From contig JAURVB010007300.1 in the NCBI GenBank assembly GCA_033002965.1, positions 61,127 to 125,126 of the forward strand: DNA of 64,000 nt, in the 5' to 3' direction. Under the pieces are notes generated by a model, which saw only the letters and a list, made by a program, of their open reading frames with translations, searched no databases and was not told the DNA's origin. Shown one piece after another: positions 46,311 to 58,006 of this stretch (its first letter is position 1; every line of letters starts with the position of its first letter). The stretch comes from Piper betle (Eukaryota; Streptophyta; Magnoliopsida; Piperales; Piperaceae). Both the position numbers and the translations under genes were made by a program.

Positions 46311-49200
46311 CCTTAAAAAAATTATCATAAGGGTCAAAGAAAATACAAGGGGTGCTGATAGCCACCGTTGATTTTATTCTAATGGATTGAAACGAAACTA
46401 GCTCTTATGAGGTAAAAGAGCTGTAGCTAATATTAATTTTCTCCTTTAGATTTTTACAGATTATTTATTTATTTTATATATATTTACTTATTATTAAGAA
46501 AATTTTAGAGCAAAGTTCTATCAAATTAAAAATGTTTTAAAAATAAATTCCATTCAATTGTCAAAATTTTTGTTTATTTTAAATTAAAATTATTTTTAAT
46601 ATTTGTATACAACTATATTTTTTTATTAAATGTGGTTAAGGAAACTTAGATCACATTTTGTCTATGGCATGTCCTATACAAAATGTCCACATCTTCACAT
46701 TTAAACGAATGATAACTTAAGACAACGAGGGATAAAGCGTTTTTATTCTCATAAACCATAGGCATGAGAAGACTAAATCATATATAAACAACACCAGCAT
46801 AACACACCATTGGCACTTGTAGGAATTACCATACATCACTGAGACTGCAATATTTTAGCAAACAACACTATATCTCCTCAGTTATTCACAAACAGCCCCA
46901 ATCAACACATCCAAGTGAGAGCCATGGCTTAATTGAACACAACAATAAGAGAGGTAATATAATGACTTGGATTAGCATGGATTAAATAAACCATCCAATA
47001 TGTATTCAATCAGATACGATCGATGTGGGATAAACCCAACAGATTTATGATGCTCAGAGTGGATGGTAAATCGCATACTCGTGCAATTCATATTACTTAA
47101 AACTTATGAATATATTACATAGAAGAATCTTATACATGTGATTGGAGACTATATATACTTGGAGGTGCCCCCCCCCGTGCAGCTCTTGCTGCATTCTTTG
47201 AGGTTGCATTGAAGCTATATAAAAGTACGATGAAAAGAGCGAGAGATAGAACATTAGATCTCTTGGACACCGGTGACCTTGCTCATTGACGGAGGCCGTC
47301 CTACTTGGATTCTGCTGACTATTTGGGAGTGGCTCATCATGATCATTGGGTGACTAGTAAATTTAAAGAGTTATTAAAACTAGAATAAATGACTGACTAA
47401 GAAAGACGATGTAAGCTATCATGTAGGGGGGATCAATTAGCAAAGAAATTTATGAGGCTCGAGTGGTATAAATAATATTACTTATCTTTAATTTAATTCT
47501 TAGTGAATGTATATTTTATTTGTTACTAATGCAAGCAAAATATATGGGATGGCATGTGCCCTAGATAGTTTTGTTTGATCACACACACCACAATGACAAA
47601 TGAGTCTATATTATGAGAGGAAGTCTGACGATATGGCATTATATTTAACTTTATTTACATCAATCTTATCTTACTTTAGTGTACCTTTTTTCCCCCTAGT
47701 TTGTGGTATGTGTTGTAATTTTTGGATAGAAGGGTCCATTTTACATGTAAAGGTACAAAGAACAAAGAGGCGACATGGCTTGTAAGAGCTTCTATAAATG
47801 TTTTATTTTGCAAAAGAAGATCCTATGTGAAGGCCAGATAAAATAACAGATTGAAGAATGTGAAATTGTATTGTAAATGATCTGTAATGTGATGTAAATG
47901 AGGTGAAACACCTCTAAAATGTTTCTGTGTGGGGAAATAAAAATTTTGAAATGTTCTACGTTTGATTTTATTAATTATGAATTTTATATACAGGTTATGA
48001 AAATTTTTCAATGTCCTAGTTAAACGGGAGACGCTGCCAAACTATCTCTAAAAATTTTAGTCCCTTTGTAACTCAAACTCATTTCACATGTTGAATGGTA
48101 TGAAGCATGAACCACTTTTTATGCCAATTATTAAAAAAATCAAAATCAATAAAATTATCAATCTATTATCTAATTAAGGATAGTACATTAACGAGTATAC
48201 AAAAAGAGAGATTACATTTCACATTTTGTAATTTTATTTGCTCTCAATCAAATAGCAATGTATGTATTCGTTTATACAATTTTTGGATGATAGTATGGAC
48301 AAATTAACTAAGCCTATGTTTTAGTTTTAGATAAAATTAATGTTTTTATTTTTGTTAATTTGTTTTACATGTAAATTATGTCAATTTTTTGAAATTAGCT
48401 TAAGATAAAATTTATTCATACTTAAGTAATTTGCTCTTAAATGTTGGTTTTTCAACAAAATTAAAAAAATTATTGCACTCTTAGAGGCTAGGTACTGAGA
48501 TCATATTGAGTCCACCGAAAGTATTTATCCATCTTCCCCGCTATTGGTTGTCAACCCTTTAGCCTACCACTTTGCAACAAAAGAACCTAATAAGGGTAAA
48601 TATTATGGATTGAGTTCTGCTCTTATAGTAGGTTACCATCTTTCTCAACACGAGTCACATGATTTTACTTTTACGCCCTCGATGGTGTCGGTTTAGGTTC
48701 TAGTCCACTTTCCTAGACACCTCACCGTGGTGAGCGTTTACTACATCGAATTGAGGAGTTAGAGACCTGCAAGCAAGACTGAAAGACATAGATGATTAGG
48801 TTATAATATGAGATTATAAGAGGAGGCTTATCGAGTCATTTGATGAGAGGAAGCAGTACACGAGAGAGTGGTGAACCCTGGAGGCTGATAGACGAGATGA
48901 TCTCAAGCATTGTCATATGTTTTGTATGGTTCCCTAACGAACCAAATTCATTGCATCCTGACCGACCCGATCCTCCTACTTGATTATCCTTACTATTGAT
49001 GCTGTAAATGAATTTATATTTATCATATTTGACGTATTTATATAGTTGATGAATAATTTTTATCCAAATGGATATATATATATATGTGTGTGTGTGTGTG
49101 TCATTTTAAAAATTTATTATTAACGATTCTCATTTTTAAAGATTTTTTAATGTTTAATAGGGAATTATGAAATAAAATAAATATAATATGTTCTTATTTT
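46311..49200. other. AT-rich spacer
   Basis: No gene recognised. It holds a C run near 47168-47177, a non-coding stretch of normal composition at 48490-48990, and a compound (AT)n(GT)n microsatellite at 49071-49100. Confidence 0.5.
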
Positions 49201-49209
49201 TTATAATTT

Positions 49210-49567
49210 GTGAAAATTTGCGACTTGGCTTGTAACCACTTTGCGACCGAAACTCTAGTTATAAATATTTGCGACTGACATAAAATTAATTTATCACCCA
49301 ATTTACAACCATTTTTGGGACTAGCAAACTGGATGCAAACATTTGCAACTGTACGTGGCTCCAATATATGCAACCAAAATGAGAAGGGTATTTCCGGTCG
49401 CTAAAATTGTGACCAGATTCCTTTCCGATCACTAATTTCATTAGCCGCTCGTCTTTTGCAACCGAATTTTTCGATTGTAAATCCGGTCGCTAATATATTT
49501 AGCAACCAGAATATTGGCATTTAATGACTACATTAAAGATCGTTGATAAACGTTTTTCAACTAGTGT
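49210..49567 (-). mobile_element. CACTA-type transposon end (fragment)
   Basis: On the minus strand the sequence from 49567 begins CACTAGTTGAAAAACG, the form of an En/Spm (CACTA) terminus. The next 350 bp are packed with short sub-terminal repeats of the GCGACCGAAA / CGGTCGC / TTGCGAC type on both strands, a hallmark of these elements. No partner terminus or transposase was found, so it is a terminal fragment. Confidence 0.6.
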
Positions 49568-50068
49568 TATGCCTAGTTAAGTGATTTTATAGCAGCTTGG
49601 TTTGATGCTCAATTCACTTGATCATGCATCTTTAGATTTTTTTAATAATGCATTAGTTTATCTAAGTGCTTAAATAGTGTTTTAGGTTTCCACATGTATC
49701 TGATGGAATAAACGTTGGATTATATATGGTTTATGCAATCCGTGCTAATCTAAGTCATTATATTATAATACTCACTTATTGCTGTGCTTAATTAAGTCAT
49801 GATTTTCACTTGCATGTGGTGATTGGGGCTATTTATAAATCTAGGAGATATATGGTGGTGTTTGCTATAATATTGCAGGGTCAATGGTGCATGGTAATTC
49901 CTGCAAATATAAAGTCCCTATGTTACTTTGATATGTTCATGTTGTTTATGTATAATTTAGGTTCTCACCTATATTTTATTAGAGTGAGAACGCCTCATCA
50001 CTCATTTTCTAAGTGAAGATGTGGATATTTCATGTAAGTTCTGCCATAGATAAAATGCGATTTAAGTA
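49568..50068. other. AT-rich spacer
   Basis: Unremarkable AT-rich sequence between the CACTA end and the plastid rRNA fragment; no gene seen. Confidence 0.5.
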
Positions 50069-50175
50069 TCAGCCTTAACCTCAAAGAAGGGGATGCCCGA
50101 AGACGGGCTAGCAACAAAAGTGAAGTCATGTAACAAGGTAGCCGGTGCTAGAAGGTACAGTCGGTGACCTATCAA
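50069..50175 (+). pseudogene. Nuclear copy of the plastid 16S rRNA 3' end
   Basis: The order CCTTAACC, AAGGGGATGCCCGAAG, GGGCTAGCAAC, GTGAAGTC(AT)GTAACAAGGTAGCC and TAGAAGGTACAGTCGGTGACC follows the last roughly 100 bases of plastid 16S rRNA (which ends GAAGTCGTAACAAGGTAGCC, then GGAAGGTGCGGCTGGATCACC). About one base in six differs and there are small indels, so it is a dead, old plastid insertion (NUPT). Sequence beyond either end does not follow the plastid rrn operon. Confidence 0.8.
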
Positions 50176-51906
50176 TTTTTAGGTGTCGTTCTTGATCATA
50201 CTATGTTTATGAGCATTTCATCTGATTCAAAAGCCTTAGTTTTTCCTTGTGTGAAATGCCATAATACCTTATATGGATGTGTGCGTTGTGGAATTAACGT
50301 ACGATGATAAGTTACATTAAAATGTTCAAAGTTATGACAAGTTTAAATGCCATATTTTTATACTTTTCATGTTATGCCTGGTTAAAATACATGTTCTTAT
50401 AACATGTCCGATAAGAATGCTAGAAGTGCTAGGTTGTTTATATTTTTTATGATTAGGTTAATTTGTTTGTTGTATATTATTTGAGTGGGACTTCATTACA
50501 TTTTTATTTGATCCTCTTTGGTGGTTTAGGTTTTTTATTGCCCGTTATTTTTTATTTGAATTTGGCTCGTTGTTATTATGGGATTGCGAGTTGTAGGGCC
50601 ATTCTACATGTTTCATCTTGCCTTATTTATTATTTATTTATTTATTTATTTTTTGTTGATTGTTGATTTGATAGTTGAAGATTGTATTTTGTGTGTTTTA
50701 TATTTTTCGCCTCCATCCGTTGGGTAGCTTATTTTGCCTCGTCCACGTATTTGAATACATATGCTATGCTCATCTACCTTGTTCTACTTTATGCAATTGT
50801 TATGTTGGACGTGAACACATACACGTATTGCCCATATAGATAATTAGACTTTTTTCTTTTTTAAATTGATTTGATTGGAGCCGATACCGGAATCCGAGCT
50901 CGCCACTCGTCGGGAGCATTTTGAGCTTGGACTATAGATCAGTAAGAAATTCACTCTGCCGCATTTTATGTGCTACTTCCATGATCGACGAGTTACCAAA
51001 TTGATAAGATCTACTCAATAATTCATTTAGTCGTATTGATTGATTAATAAGAGGTTTTTAACCCTTAAGGATAAGATTCATTAGGATATTTTAGGAAAAA
51101 ATTTTATGAGCCTACTCCAAGTGACCCCTTTGTGAGCATTCCATTCCCACAAGGGGGAGGGATATCTCCGCTTGTATAAAATAACAAGATGATCCTCTAT
51201 TATTAAAGTGCTTAAAGAGAGCTCATTTAAAAGGCGTTCGCAATAACAACAATAACAAAAACAAAAACAAAAAGGCTCCTTCCGGTCTACCGACGATGGG
51301 TATGGTCGACATCCCCAACGGCGTAGCTCCCAGGCGCGTGGCATGGCCAAAACATGAACAATGCTGTCATTTCAAGCACTTAAATCAGCTTGCATGGCTT
51401 GTTGCTCTTTTATATGCGTGTTTAGGATCCCTTGTGGGCCTGGCCTGGCCTGGCCTGGCCTAGGCCCAGCCGTAGGAGGGAAAAGGGTGGGCCAAGGTGA
51501 GTAGCCTTTTACGAGAACTCGACTATTCTTCTTGACTTGAATTTTCATGTTCCCTAAGGCAAAAGGGAACAAATGTACGCACAGTGTTGGGCTCCCCGGG
51601 GAAAGCCCAAATGAGGACGGGACTGTTCTCTAGACCTCATTCTTTATATTTATTATATTACTTTGTAGACGTCTTATATACGATTAAAAATCAAAACCAA
51701 CAAATGAAAATATCAAACAAAGCGAAAATAAGTTAATAAAATAATAATTTTATAGAATAATATAAAAATTAGATCAGGCTAGTCTCATTCCGACTGGCCT
51801 GACTCGACCCTAACTTGATCTAGCTTTATGGGCCATGTAAATCCCCTTAGACAGGTTAGCTGTGCCCGGTCTCTCTACAGTGGCTAGGTAAGGTCAGGCA
51901 ATCCAA
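50176..51906. other. AT-rich spacer
   Basis: No gene recognised. Includes TTTA repeats at 50625-50651 and five TGGCC units at 51438-51460. Confidence 0.5.
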
Positions 51907-51916
51907 TTAAAAGTAG

Positions 51917-52032
51917 AGCCACATTTGGCTCCGCCCAAAGCGACGCCGGTGGAGATGCCGTGCGTTTCCATTGTCGATTATCCAGCACGGCGTCTCCACT
52001 AGCGTCGCTCCTTGGAGGAGCTAAAATTTTTC
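51917..52032 (+). mobile_element. Small hairpin element, copy 3 (best stem)
   Basis: 116 bp flanked by perfect 10-bp repeats TTAAAAGTAG (51907-51916 and 52033-52042). It begins AGCCACATTT and ends GAGCTAAAATTTTTC. The arms 51940-51963 and 51985-52008 pair at 21 of 24 positions around a 21-nt loop containing GTCGATTAT. Orientation is opposite to copies 1 and 2. Confidence 0.8.
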
Positions 52033-52122
52033 TTAAAAGTAGATCGGGCTAGCCAACTGACCGCTTGACATCCCTAGTCTAATGTACGCACCATGCACAT
52101 CATAAATAATCTCCCTAGGAAA

Positions 52123-52366
52123 TCATACGAGAGTACTATTTGTTCCACTAAATACATCATAGAGATACAAAATTAAGGATCGATTGTCCCAACTAATATG
52201 ATAATTTGGATAATGCAAGAGACCATCGGTAACAGTTATACCATCAGATAAAATGAGTATCTTGCATTTGCTCATTGATCGAGCACAGCACAGAGCATTG
52301 AGAAAACCTTGAATTTCAGCTTTGTCTGGGCCTCCATCATCCTCGAATCCACAGTCAGTATAGGCT
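52123..52366 (-). pseudogene. RNase H-like coding relic
   Basis: Open for about 80 codons on the minus strand, bounded by TAA and TGA. It reads AYTDCGFEDDG, then AEIQGFLNALCCARSM and KILILSDGI. This spacing fits the RNase H fold: first Asp in TD, second acidic residue in AEIQ..L.AL, third Asp in the ILSD strand. It lacks a proper start and the C-terminal part, so it is probably a remnant of a retroelement or a captured RNase H-like gene. Assignment is by motif only. Confidence 0.45.
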
Positions 52367-53060
52367 TAAATATATGATGAAGGGGGAAGGGCTAGAGCCT
52401 GATATATCCCTTCCCTTCTCCTCCTCTGCAAGCCCTCTTGAGTCTTAACCCTCCCCTTCCCATGCTTTTAATCTTCGTTTTAGGAAACCTTACTCTTGTC
52501 CTGATCATCCCCTACCCACCGAATATGTTGGATAGGTGTTGGCATGTGAATTTTATTTATGGAACCCCATTCAAAACTCCCCTCTGATGCCATTCAAGGA
52601 ACCCACATCTGTACGTTCCTTGATGCTCGTTCCCTACGGTGGACAAGCATGGCCCAAAACTAAAGATCGATCATTTGTATTGCTTTTTCAAGGATGCGAT
52701 CTTCAAAGCCTATGATTTTGATGATCTGTTTTTAAATCGTCGTTGGGAAACAATTTTCCCCCTATGAACAAGAGGAAATAAAAACCTACATGAAGATGGA
52801 TGCAACAATTAAATAGTACAATATTTCTCCATTTTTATTAAGAATCGCTCAAATTTTAATTACATCACATTACATTAAGTACTTAAGTGTTTTAAGTCTA
52901 TTTTGATAGGTTATATAATCAAGAGATCCACTAAATTTACAACCAAACGTTTTGTCTTTTTGAAATCTAGGATTGGTCATCCACGTGAGAATGGCACGTG
53001 AGGACAAGTTTATGGGCTTCAATACAAATTAACTAATCATTTTAGATGACCTGAAGCATA
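52367..53060. other. Spacer
   Basis: CT-rich around 52390-52530, then AT-rich; no gene recognised. Confidence 0.45.
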
Positions 53061-53071
53061 CTTTTATATTA

Positions 53072-53200
53072 AAAAATTTTAGCTCCTTCTAGGAGCGACA
53101 CCGGTGGAGGGCATCTCTACCGTTAATTTCCAGGATGATCGACGGTAGAGATGCACAGCATCTCCACTGACGTCACTCTCGGGCAGAATTAAATGTGGCT
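53072..53200 (-). mobile_element. Small hairpin element, copy 2
   Basis: 129 bp flanked by perfect 11-bp repeats CTTTTATATTA (53061-53071 and 53201-53211). Inner stem GCATCTCTACCGT / ACGGTAGAGATGC is perfect over 13 bp; the outer stem GAGCGACACCGGTGGAG pairs with CTCCACTGACGTCACTC at 13 of 17 positions. On the minus strand it starts AGCCACATTTAATTCTGCCC and ends AGCTAAAATTTTT, like copy 3. Confidence 0.8.
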
Positions 53201-53211
53201 CTTTTATATTA

Positions 53212-53858
53212 ATCACTATGCCTATCCAATATAAAGATATGAGACAATCTACTATCAAAGCATCAGAAAGAATATTACTTTCATTGATAGTTAATTAAGG
53301 TTTGACCTTTTTTTCCACAGTTAAAAAATATAAAGTTATATTTTTCATCATAATTTTTGAAGATTATTTTGTAGAATATACTTTTTTCCAAAGTACAAAG
53401 AGCTAAACGTACTTTATTGTCCAAAATTATAATCACGGAGGCTACGATGTTACAGACGAAAATATAGTCCACAATATAATTTTTTAAAACCGTAGAAAAA
53501 TATGACAAAAGTACAAGTGTTTGTATTGGTCAAATGCCATGAAAAAGCAATGGAATTAATCTATAATTTTTTACAATAAAAAAATTCTTAAATCAAATAT
53601 AAATCAATGTAATATTTTTTGGCGACAAAAGAGTTCTTAAAAAAAATGACGAATAGGCTAATTTTACTCAGCTAAGTGAAAAACCGATTTAAAATAAGGC
53701 TGACTTGGTTAATTATAAAATCAGATTAAAAATCGGTTAATTCAAGCCTATTTGAGCTGATTCTCGATAAGATAAAAATCAGTTAATTCACGACAAGTGA
53801 AGGGGAGAGGGCAAAGGGGTCGATGGGCGGCAGGGGGCAAGCCGGCTGGGGATAAGTT
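53212..53858. other. AT-rich spacer
   Basis: AT-rich to 53790, then a short GGGGA-rich stretch before the family C LTR. No gene recognised. Confidence 0.5.
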
Positions 53859-53863
53859 GGGGG

Positions 53864-55615
53864 TGTCACGCGGCCAGACTTGGCCTAGCGATGACAGCAT
53901 AGTTCATGGATGAGCTGCCATGAATATGCACCGAGTGGAAACACACTCCATGGATGAGGTGCCATGGAGACCGTGGATGAGTTGCCACGGGCGTGCACGA
54001 GGCACGTTAGGAGCGAAAGAGCAACTTGGCCTTGAGCGGCGAGTTGTGGTCATTGCTTGGAGAGCATGACTAACCTTGCACGAGTATTGGAACATACTCG
54101 GATGCGTGGGACGACGGAGGTCGGGCGTCACGAATGTACCATGGTGGTATAGCAAGGTCTCTTTGGTTCGGGCATGGCGAGGGAGCATGTCGAACCTTGC
54201 CGGACTTGGAGAAGTGTCGGCATACCTCGAGTAGACTTGCTTTGGACTACGAAGACAATGGTTAAAGGCTTCGGCAACTTTCGGTAAAGAGTTTGGGAAA
54301 TCACCCGGGGTGACTACCCGACTTGCCCGAGAAACTTGCCTGCGGGTTGCCGGCAGGGTACCCGTCCGTCACCCGAAAAATGAACGGAAGAATTTCTTGA
54401 CGGAGAAGAAGCACACAAGTTCGTGGAAGCAAGGAGATGCTAGAGGTAGCATATCGGAGTGAGTAAACCCCTATATAGCGAGTTATGGCTATGTACGCCG
54501 GTAGAGCGAGTTTGGCTGCAACTCCCAAAGGTAAGGAAAAGTTTCCTTTGCTATATAGGGAGGGGGTGGTCTCTCAATGGGTGGTTCCTAAAGACACCCA
54601 CCTCCTACTCACTCAATGGGTTCCAAACATGATGTGGACCATGAGTGGGGGTCTTGGCGGGCTTCGTTGGTTGGAGGACCTTCGTAGCTCCTCGTGCTTG
54701 CTTGGGGTCAAGCACGAGCGGTGTTGGCGGGCAACACTGGCCGAGACTTATTGTGGTGGGGGTTGCGCCCATGATACCAGGAAGGTGGACCACTATGCCT
54801 TGGGCACTTGCCAAGCATAGGCGTGTTTCCTACCGAAAAGTTGGTTGGGCGAAGACCACACCACACAGTAGCAAGTACACGGACCCTTGCTAGCGTATGG
54901 ACCCTGGGCGGACAGCGTTGGTCATGGGACCTTCGTAGTTCTTGTGTTGGCGTGGTGCCAAGCACGAGCGGTGTTGACGGGCAGCAATGGCCATGACTTA
55001 GTGATTGTGGTTACACCCATGATACCACGAAGGTGGACTGCTATGCTTTGGGCGCTTGCCAAGCCTAGGCAGTTTCCTACTGGAACGTTGGTTGGGCAAA
55101 GACCACATCACACTCGAGCAAGTTCAGGAACGCTTGCTAACCAACCAAGATAAGCGGAGTTTGCCCATGTTGGATCGAGACGGATGCTGGGAAACAAAGT
55201 GACGCTTGTTGGTTTGTCGTGTTGCAGAGGCACACGATACTTGTGGTGGTAATGGCAGGGGGCATTACCGGGCCAGTAGTGAAGAGATGCACTATCGTGC
55301 TATACTGGTGCCTTGCGAGGCAGGTTCTGCGGGACCTTTGAAGAATGGTGTTTGGTTGAGGTAGCCTTGCACTTGGGTCGGTAGCATTGTGGACACCGAG
55401 AGCGGTTAGATGCGCAACAAGTGAAGTAGACATGTGAAGCATTGTGTTGGATGCCTGTTATTCCATTTCGCTATTGTCAGGCTTATGTGTGCTGATCGTG
55501 ATCGAACTGAAAGATCGGCCTCTTGTGCCGATTTAATGGGAAGGCTGGCCCAGTACCGGAGGGTAGTTGGGCGCTGCACGTCGAGTTTTGACCTGAGCGG
55601 TCCGTCCGCATGACA
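53864..55615 (+). mobile_element. Family C solo LTR
   Basis: 1752 bp from TGTCACGCGG to CCGCATGACA, flanked by GGGGG on both sides (53859-53863 and 55616-55620). It contains a TATA-like CCCCTATATAGCG at about 54468 and a diverged internal tandem duplication (54640-55140). No coding domain is visible; frames of 60-110 residues run both ways through GC-rich sequence. Orientation is arbitrary because no PBS is attached. Confidence 0.7.
54640..55140. repeat. Diverged tandem duplication inside the family C LTR
   Basis: About 54650-54890 and 54907-55138 share, in order, GGACCTTCGTAG, CAAGCACGAGCGGTGTTG, CATGATACCA, GAAGGTGGAC, CTTGCCAAGC, TTGGTTGGGC and AAGACCACA. Identity looks like 70-80 percent. 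Confidence 0.75.
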
Positions 55616-55702
55616 GGGGGGCACCGATCAGAGAAGGGGGTCGGGCAAGGAACATTTCTGCAGAGGTTCCATCTTATCCTGATTTCAACTCATCTCTTGG
55701 TA

Positions 55703-55955
55703 AAATGGAGCATTTCTTTGTCAATGCTTTGTCAAGGAACAACACTTTTCAAATGTCTTTTTTTTAAAGGTAAATGACAACGACAGATACGAGCTCCTAG
55801 CGACAAAACGTGGTCCTCGGCCCCACATACTATGGAGCATTTCTTTTTGAATGCTTTGTCTAAGGAACAACACTTTTCAAGTGCCTTTTTTTAAAAGGAA
55901 AATGACAGCGACAGATACGAGCTCCTAACGACCAAACGCGGTCCTCGGCCCCATA
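55703..55955. repeat. Tandem duplication of about 122 bp
   Basis: Two adjacent copies starting ATGGAGCATTTCTTT (55704 and 55831). They share GGAACAACACTTTTCAA, GACAGATACGAGCTCCTA and GGTCCTCGGCCCCA(C/T)AT, with few differences. Function unknown; the first copy follows the family C LTR by about 85 bp. Confidence 0.8.
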
Positions 55956-56514
55956 TGCTTCCTCCACTCATTCTTTTTATTTGGGCGGGCTCATTCAATT
56001 AGTAGATCTACTTATCATCATTTATCTTTATTAGACGGTATCTGTGACCACAAATAAGGCGGTAAAAGGTTAACTATTTTACTAATGGGCAATGGATTGT
56101 GAGCCCTACCATAAAATTATATTTGGGCTGTCTAATTACAAGGACGGCCCAGATCTATCGTTTAAAAAAAAATCTCCATTATCGGCAACGCCGTTCCGCC
56201 ACTGTTTAGCCACGCTCCACCTCGAACCCCTTGCCGCGATCCCCCCACCCCCACTGTGGTGACTGTCTTGCAGCAATCAAACCTGCGTTGCCCAGCTCCC
56301 CATTCCCCCTTCCCTGCCGCAGATGCCCCTTCTCCCCACTTCCTTGACCCCTCCGTCCCCATCATTGAGCAAATAGGGTGGCTGGGACGGAGGGGTCGAG
56401 GAGGAGGGGGAGCGGGGAGGAGGGGCATCTACGGCAGGGGAGGGGGGAATGAGGTGGGGGCAACCGTGTGGGGCAGGGTAGGATCTTTGTTCGTGTAACC
56501 CGATCTGGCCGTGG
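55956..56514. other. Spacer, partly low-complexity
   Basis: 56200-56470 is C-rich then GGAGGGG-rich, with a self-complementary arrangement (CCCCTTCTCCCC... versus GGGGAGGAGGGGCATC). The overlapping frames there are compositional. No gene recognised. Confidence 0.5.
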
Positions 56515-56519
56515 CTAGC

Positions 56520-58006
56520 TGTCACAGGGTCACCTTAGGGTTTAAATTTTTCGTCCCTAATCACCTGTGCGGCGTGTTTCCCTCCCTGGAAACACCAACC
56601 AACACCACCTCCGCACCCCAACGTGTTGTGGTGCACAGCGGTCTCGGACCACACGCCTGCAAGTATCGTACGCACCCAGTCCCGGTACCGCGCCCAGCTA
56701 CCAACGCCTGCGTACCGTGACCAGGTTACCAGCCCCTGTACCGAACACACACCGATCACCAAGTCGCAAGTGATTACACGCCCCACGTACCGAGTACCCT
56801 GCTCGGTGCCCCTAGGCCACGGAATCACTGGTCTAGACCACGGTGCACAAACATGACGCATACATCACACCAATTACAGGATAAATCCCAACCTCTATTC
56901 CACTAGTATGAATACAGGATATACAAGCAATCCCTACTCTAGACTACTTGCCAGTCGTGGACATGCAAATCCCCACGACCGTGCCTCTCGACTCTCACTC
57001 GACAGGACTTCACCCAACCCTCGGTTCACCACGCAGGGTTGCCAAACAACTGGTATGCGAGCCTTGACCCTAAAGGCAGACGTCAACTACCCCGGTAGTC
57101 CCCCTTGAAGTTCCAGACCGCCCCTCGGCCTGACTACAGTAACCCCAAGGCATCCCCTTGCCCGACCAAGCTTCTCTCCTCCACTGAGATCACTCACACA
57201 CTCTTCACATGTTGTTCTCCACTTCTTGTCTGATCTCTACACAAGGAAGCACCTCCTTATATAGACATCCCGGCCTTAGTGTGACACATCATCAGCTTGC
57301 ATCCTCACCATCGAAGTCTTGATCAACGGCTCCCATACTCCGAGCCTTGTCATCGACCCCTTGGTGTTCCGGCAGAATTACCAGAAAGACCCACCCTTGG
57401 GTGTGGCGCAAATGCCTCATCAACTTCCTGGATGTGGCACGGTCGCCTGGCTCGACCCAGCGACCCCAATACCGAACCCTGGTCCGACTACTCCACAGCG
57501 CCCATGAGCGTGCATGATAACCCCTACCGCTCCTTGGCTCGGTCACCCGCACACCTGCGCACCCGTGACTACCGCTTGTTGCATGGTAGCACACGGCCCT
57601 GGCGCCTAGCACGCTCGGTCAGCAGTGCTCGGTCACTCGCACCCTACGCATCCGGAACCCGCAACTTCCACCCGCACATGCTGCTCGGTAGAATGTCCCG
57701 GCTGCGCCTGACCCGTCACGCACCTAGAACCCGCACCACACTCGGAACACAGTAGCGGTGCTCGGTACTCGTTACCGATCATGTCCGCTACCCAACTGCT
57801 ATCGGTACTGCCCGATATCTCGCCCGGTACATCAACTCACCCGATAGACCCCATGCACCATGATGCACTTCACACTAACACGGAAATATGCTCGGTAGAT
57901 TGTTCAACACTCGGATAGCACCGGCCACCCGACTTGGACACGGGAATGCTAGGGACAACCGCCAAACCCTAGCTCTCGACCGTCCCACGAGCTAAACCCT
58001 GTAACA
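56520..58006 (-). mobile_element. Family B solo LTR, second copy (inverted)
   Basis: 1487 bp between CTAGC (56515-56519) and CCAGC (58007-58011), a 4/5 TSD. On the minus strand it starts TGTTACAGGG, continues with AGCTAGGGTTTGG and GTTGTCCCTAG, and ends CCCTGTGACA, matching both ends of 34862-36883. The octamer TGCTCGGT (ACCGAGCA inverted) recurs through 57600-57900. It is about 535 bp shorter than the other copy, so one has an internal indel. Frames on both strands are GC-rich and match nothing known. Confidence 0.75.

Noticed and set aside
57297..57755. 152-residue plus-strand frame
   Set aside because: Lies within the inverted family B solo LTR and has the same compositional character; no known domain.
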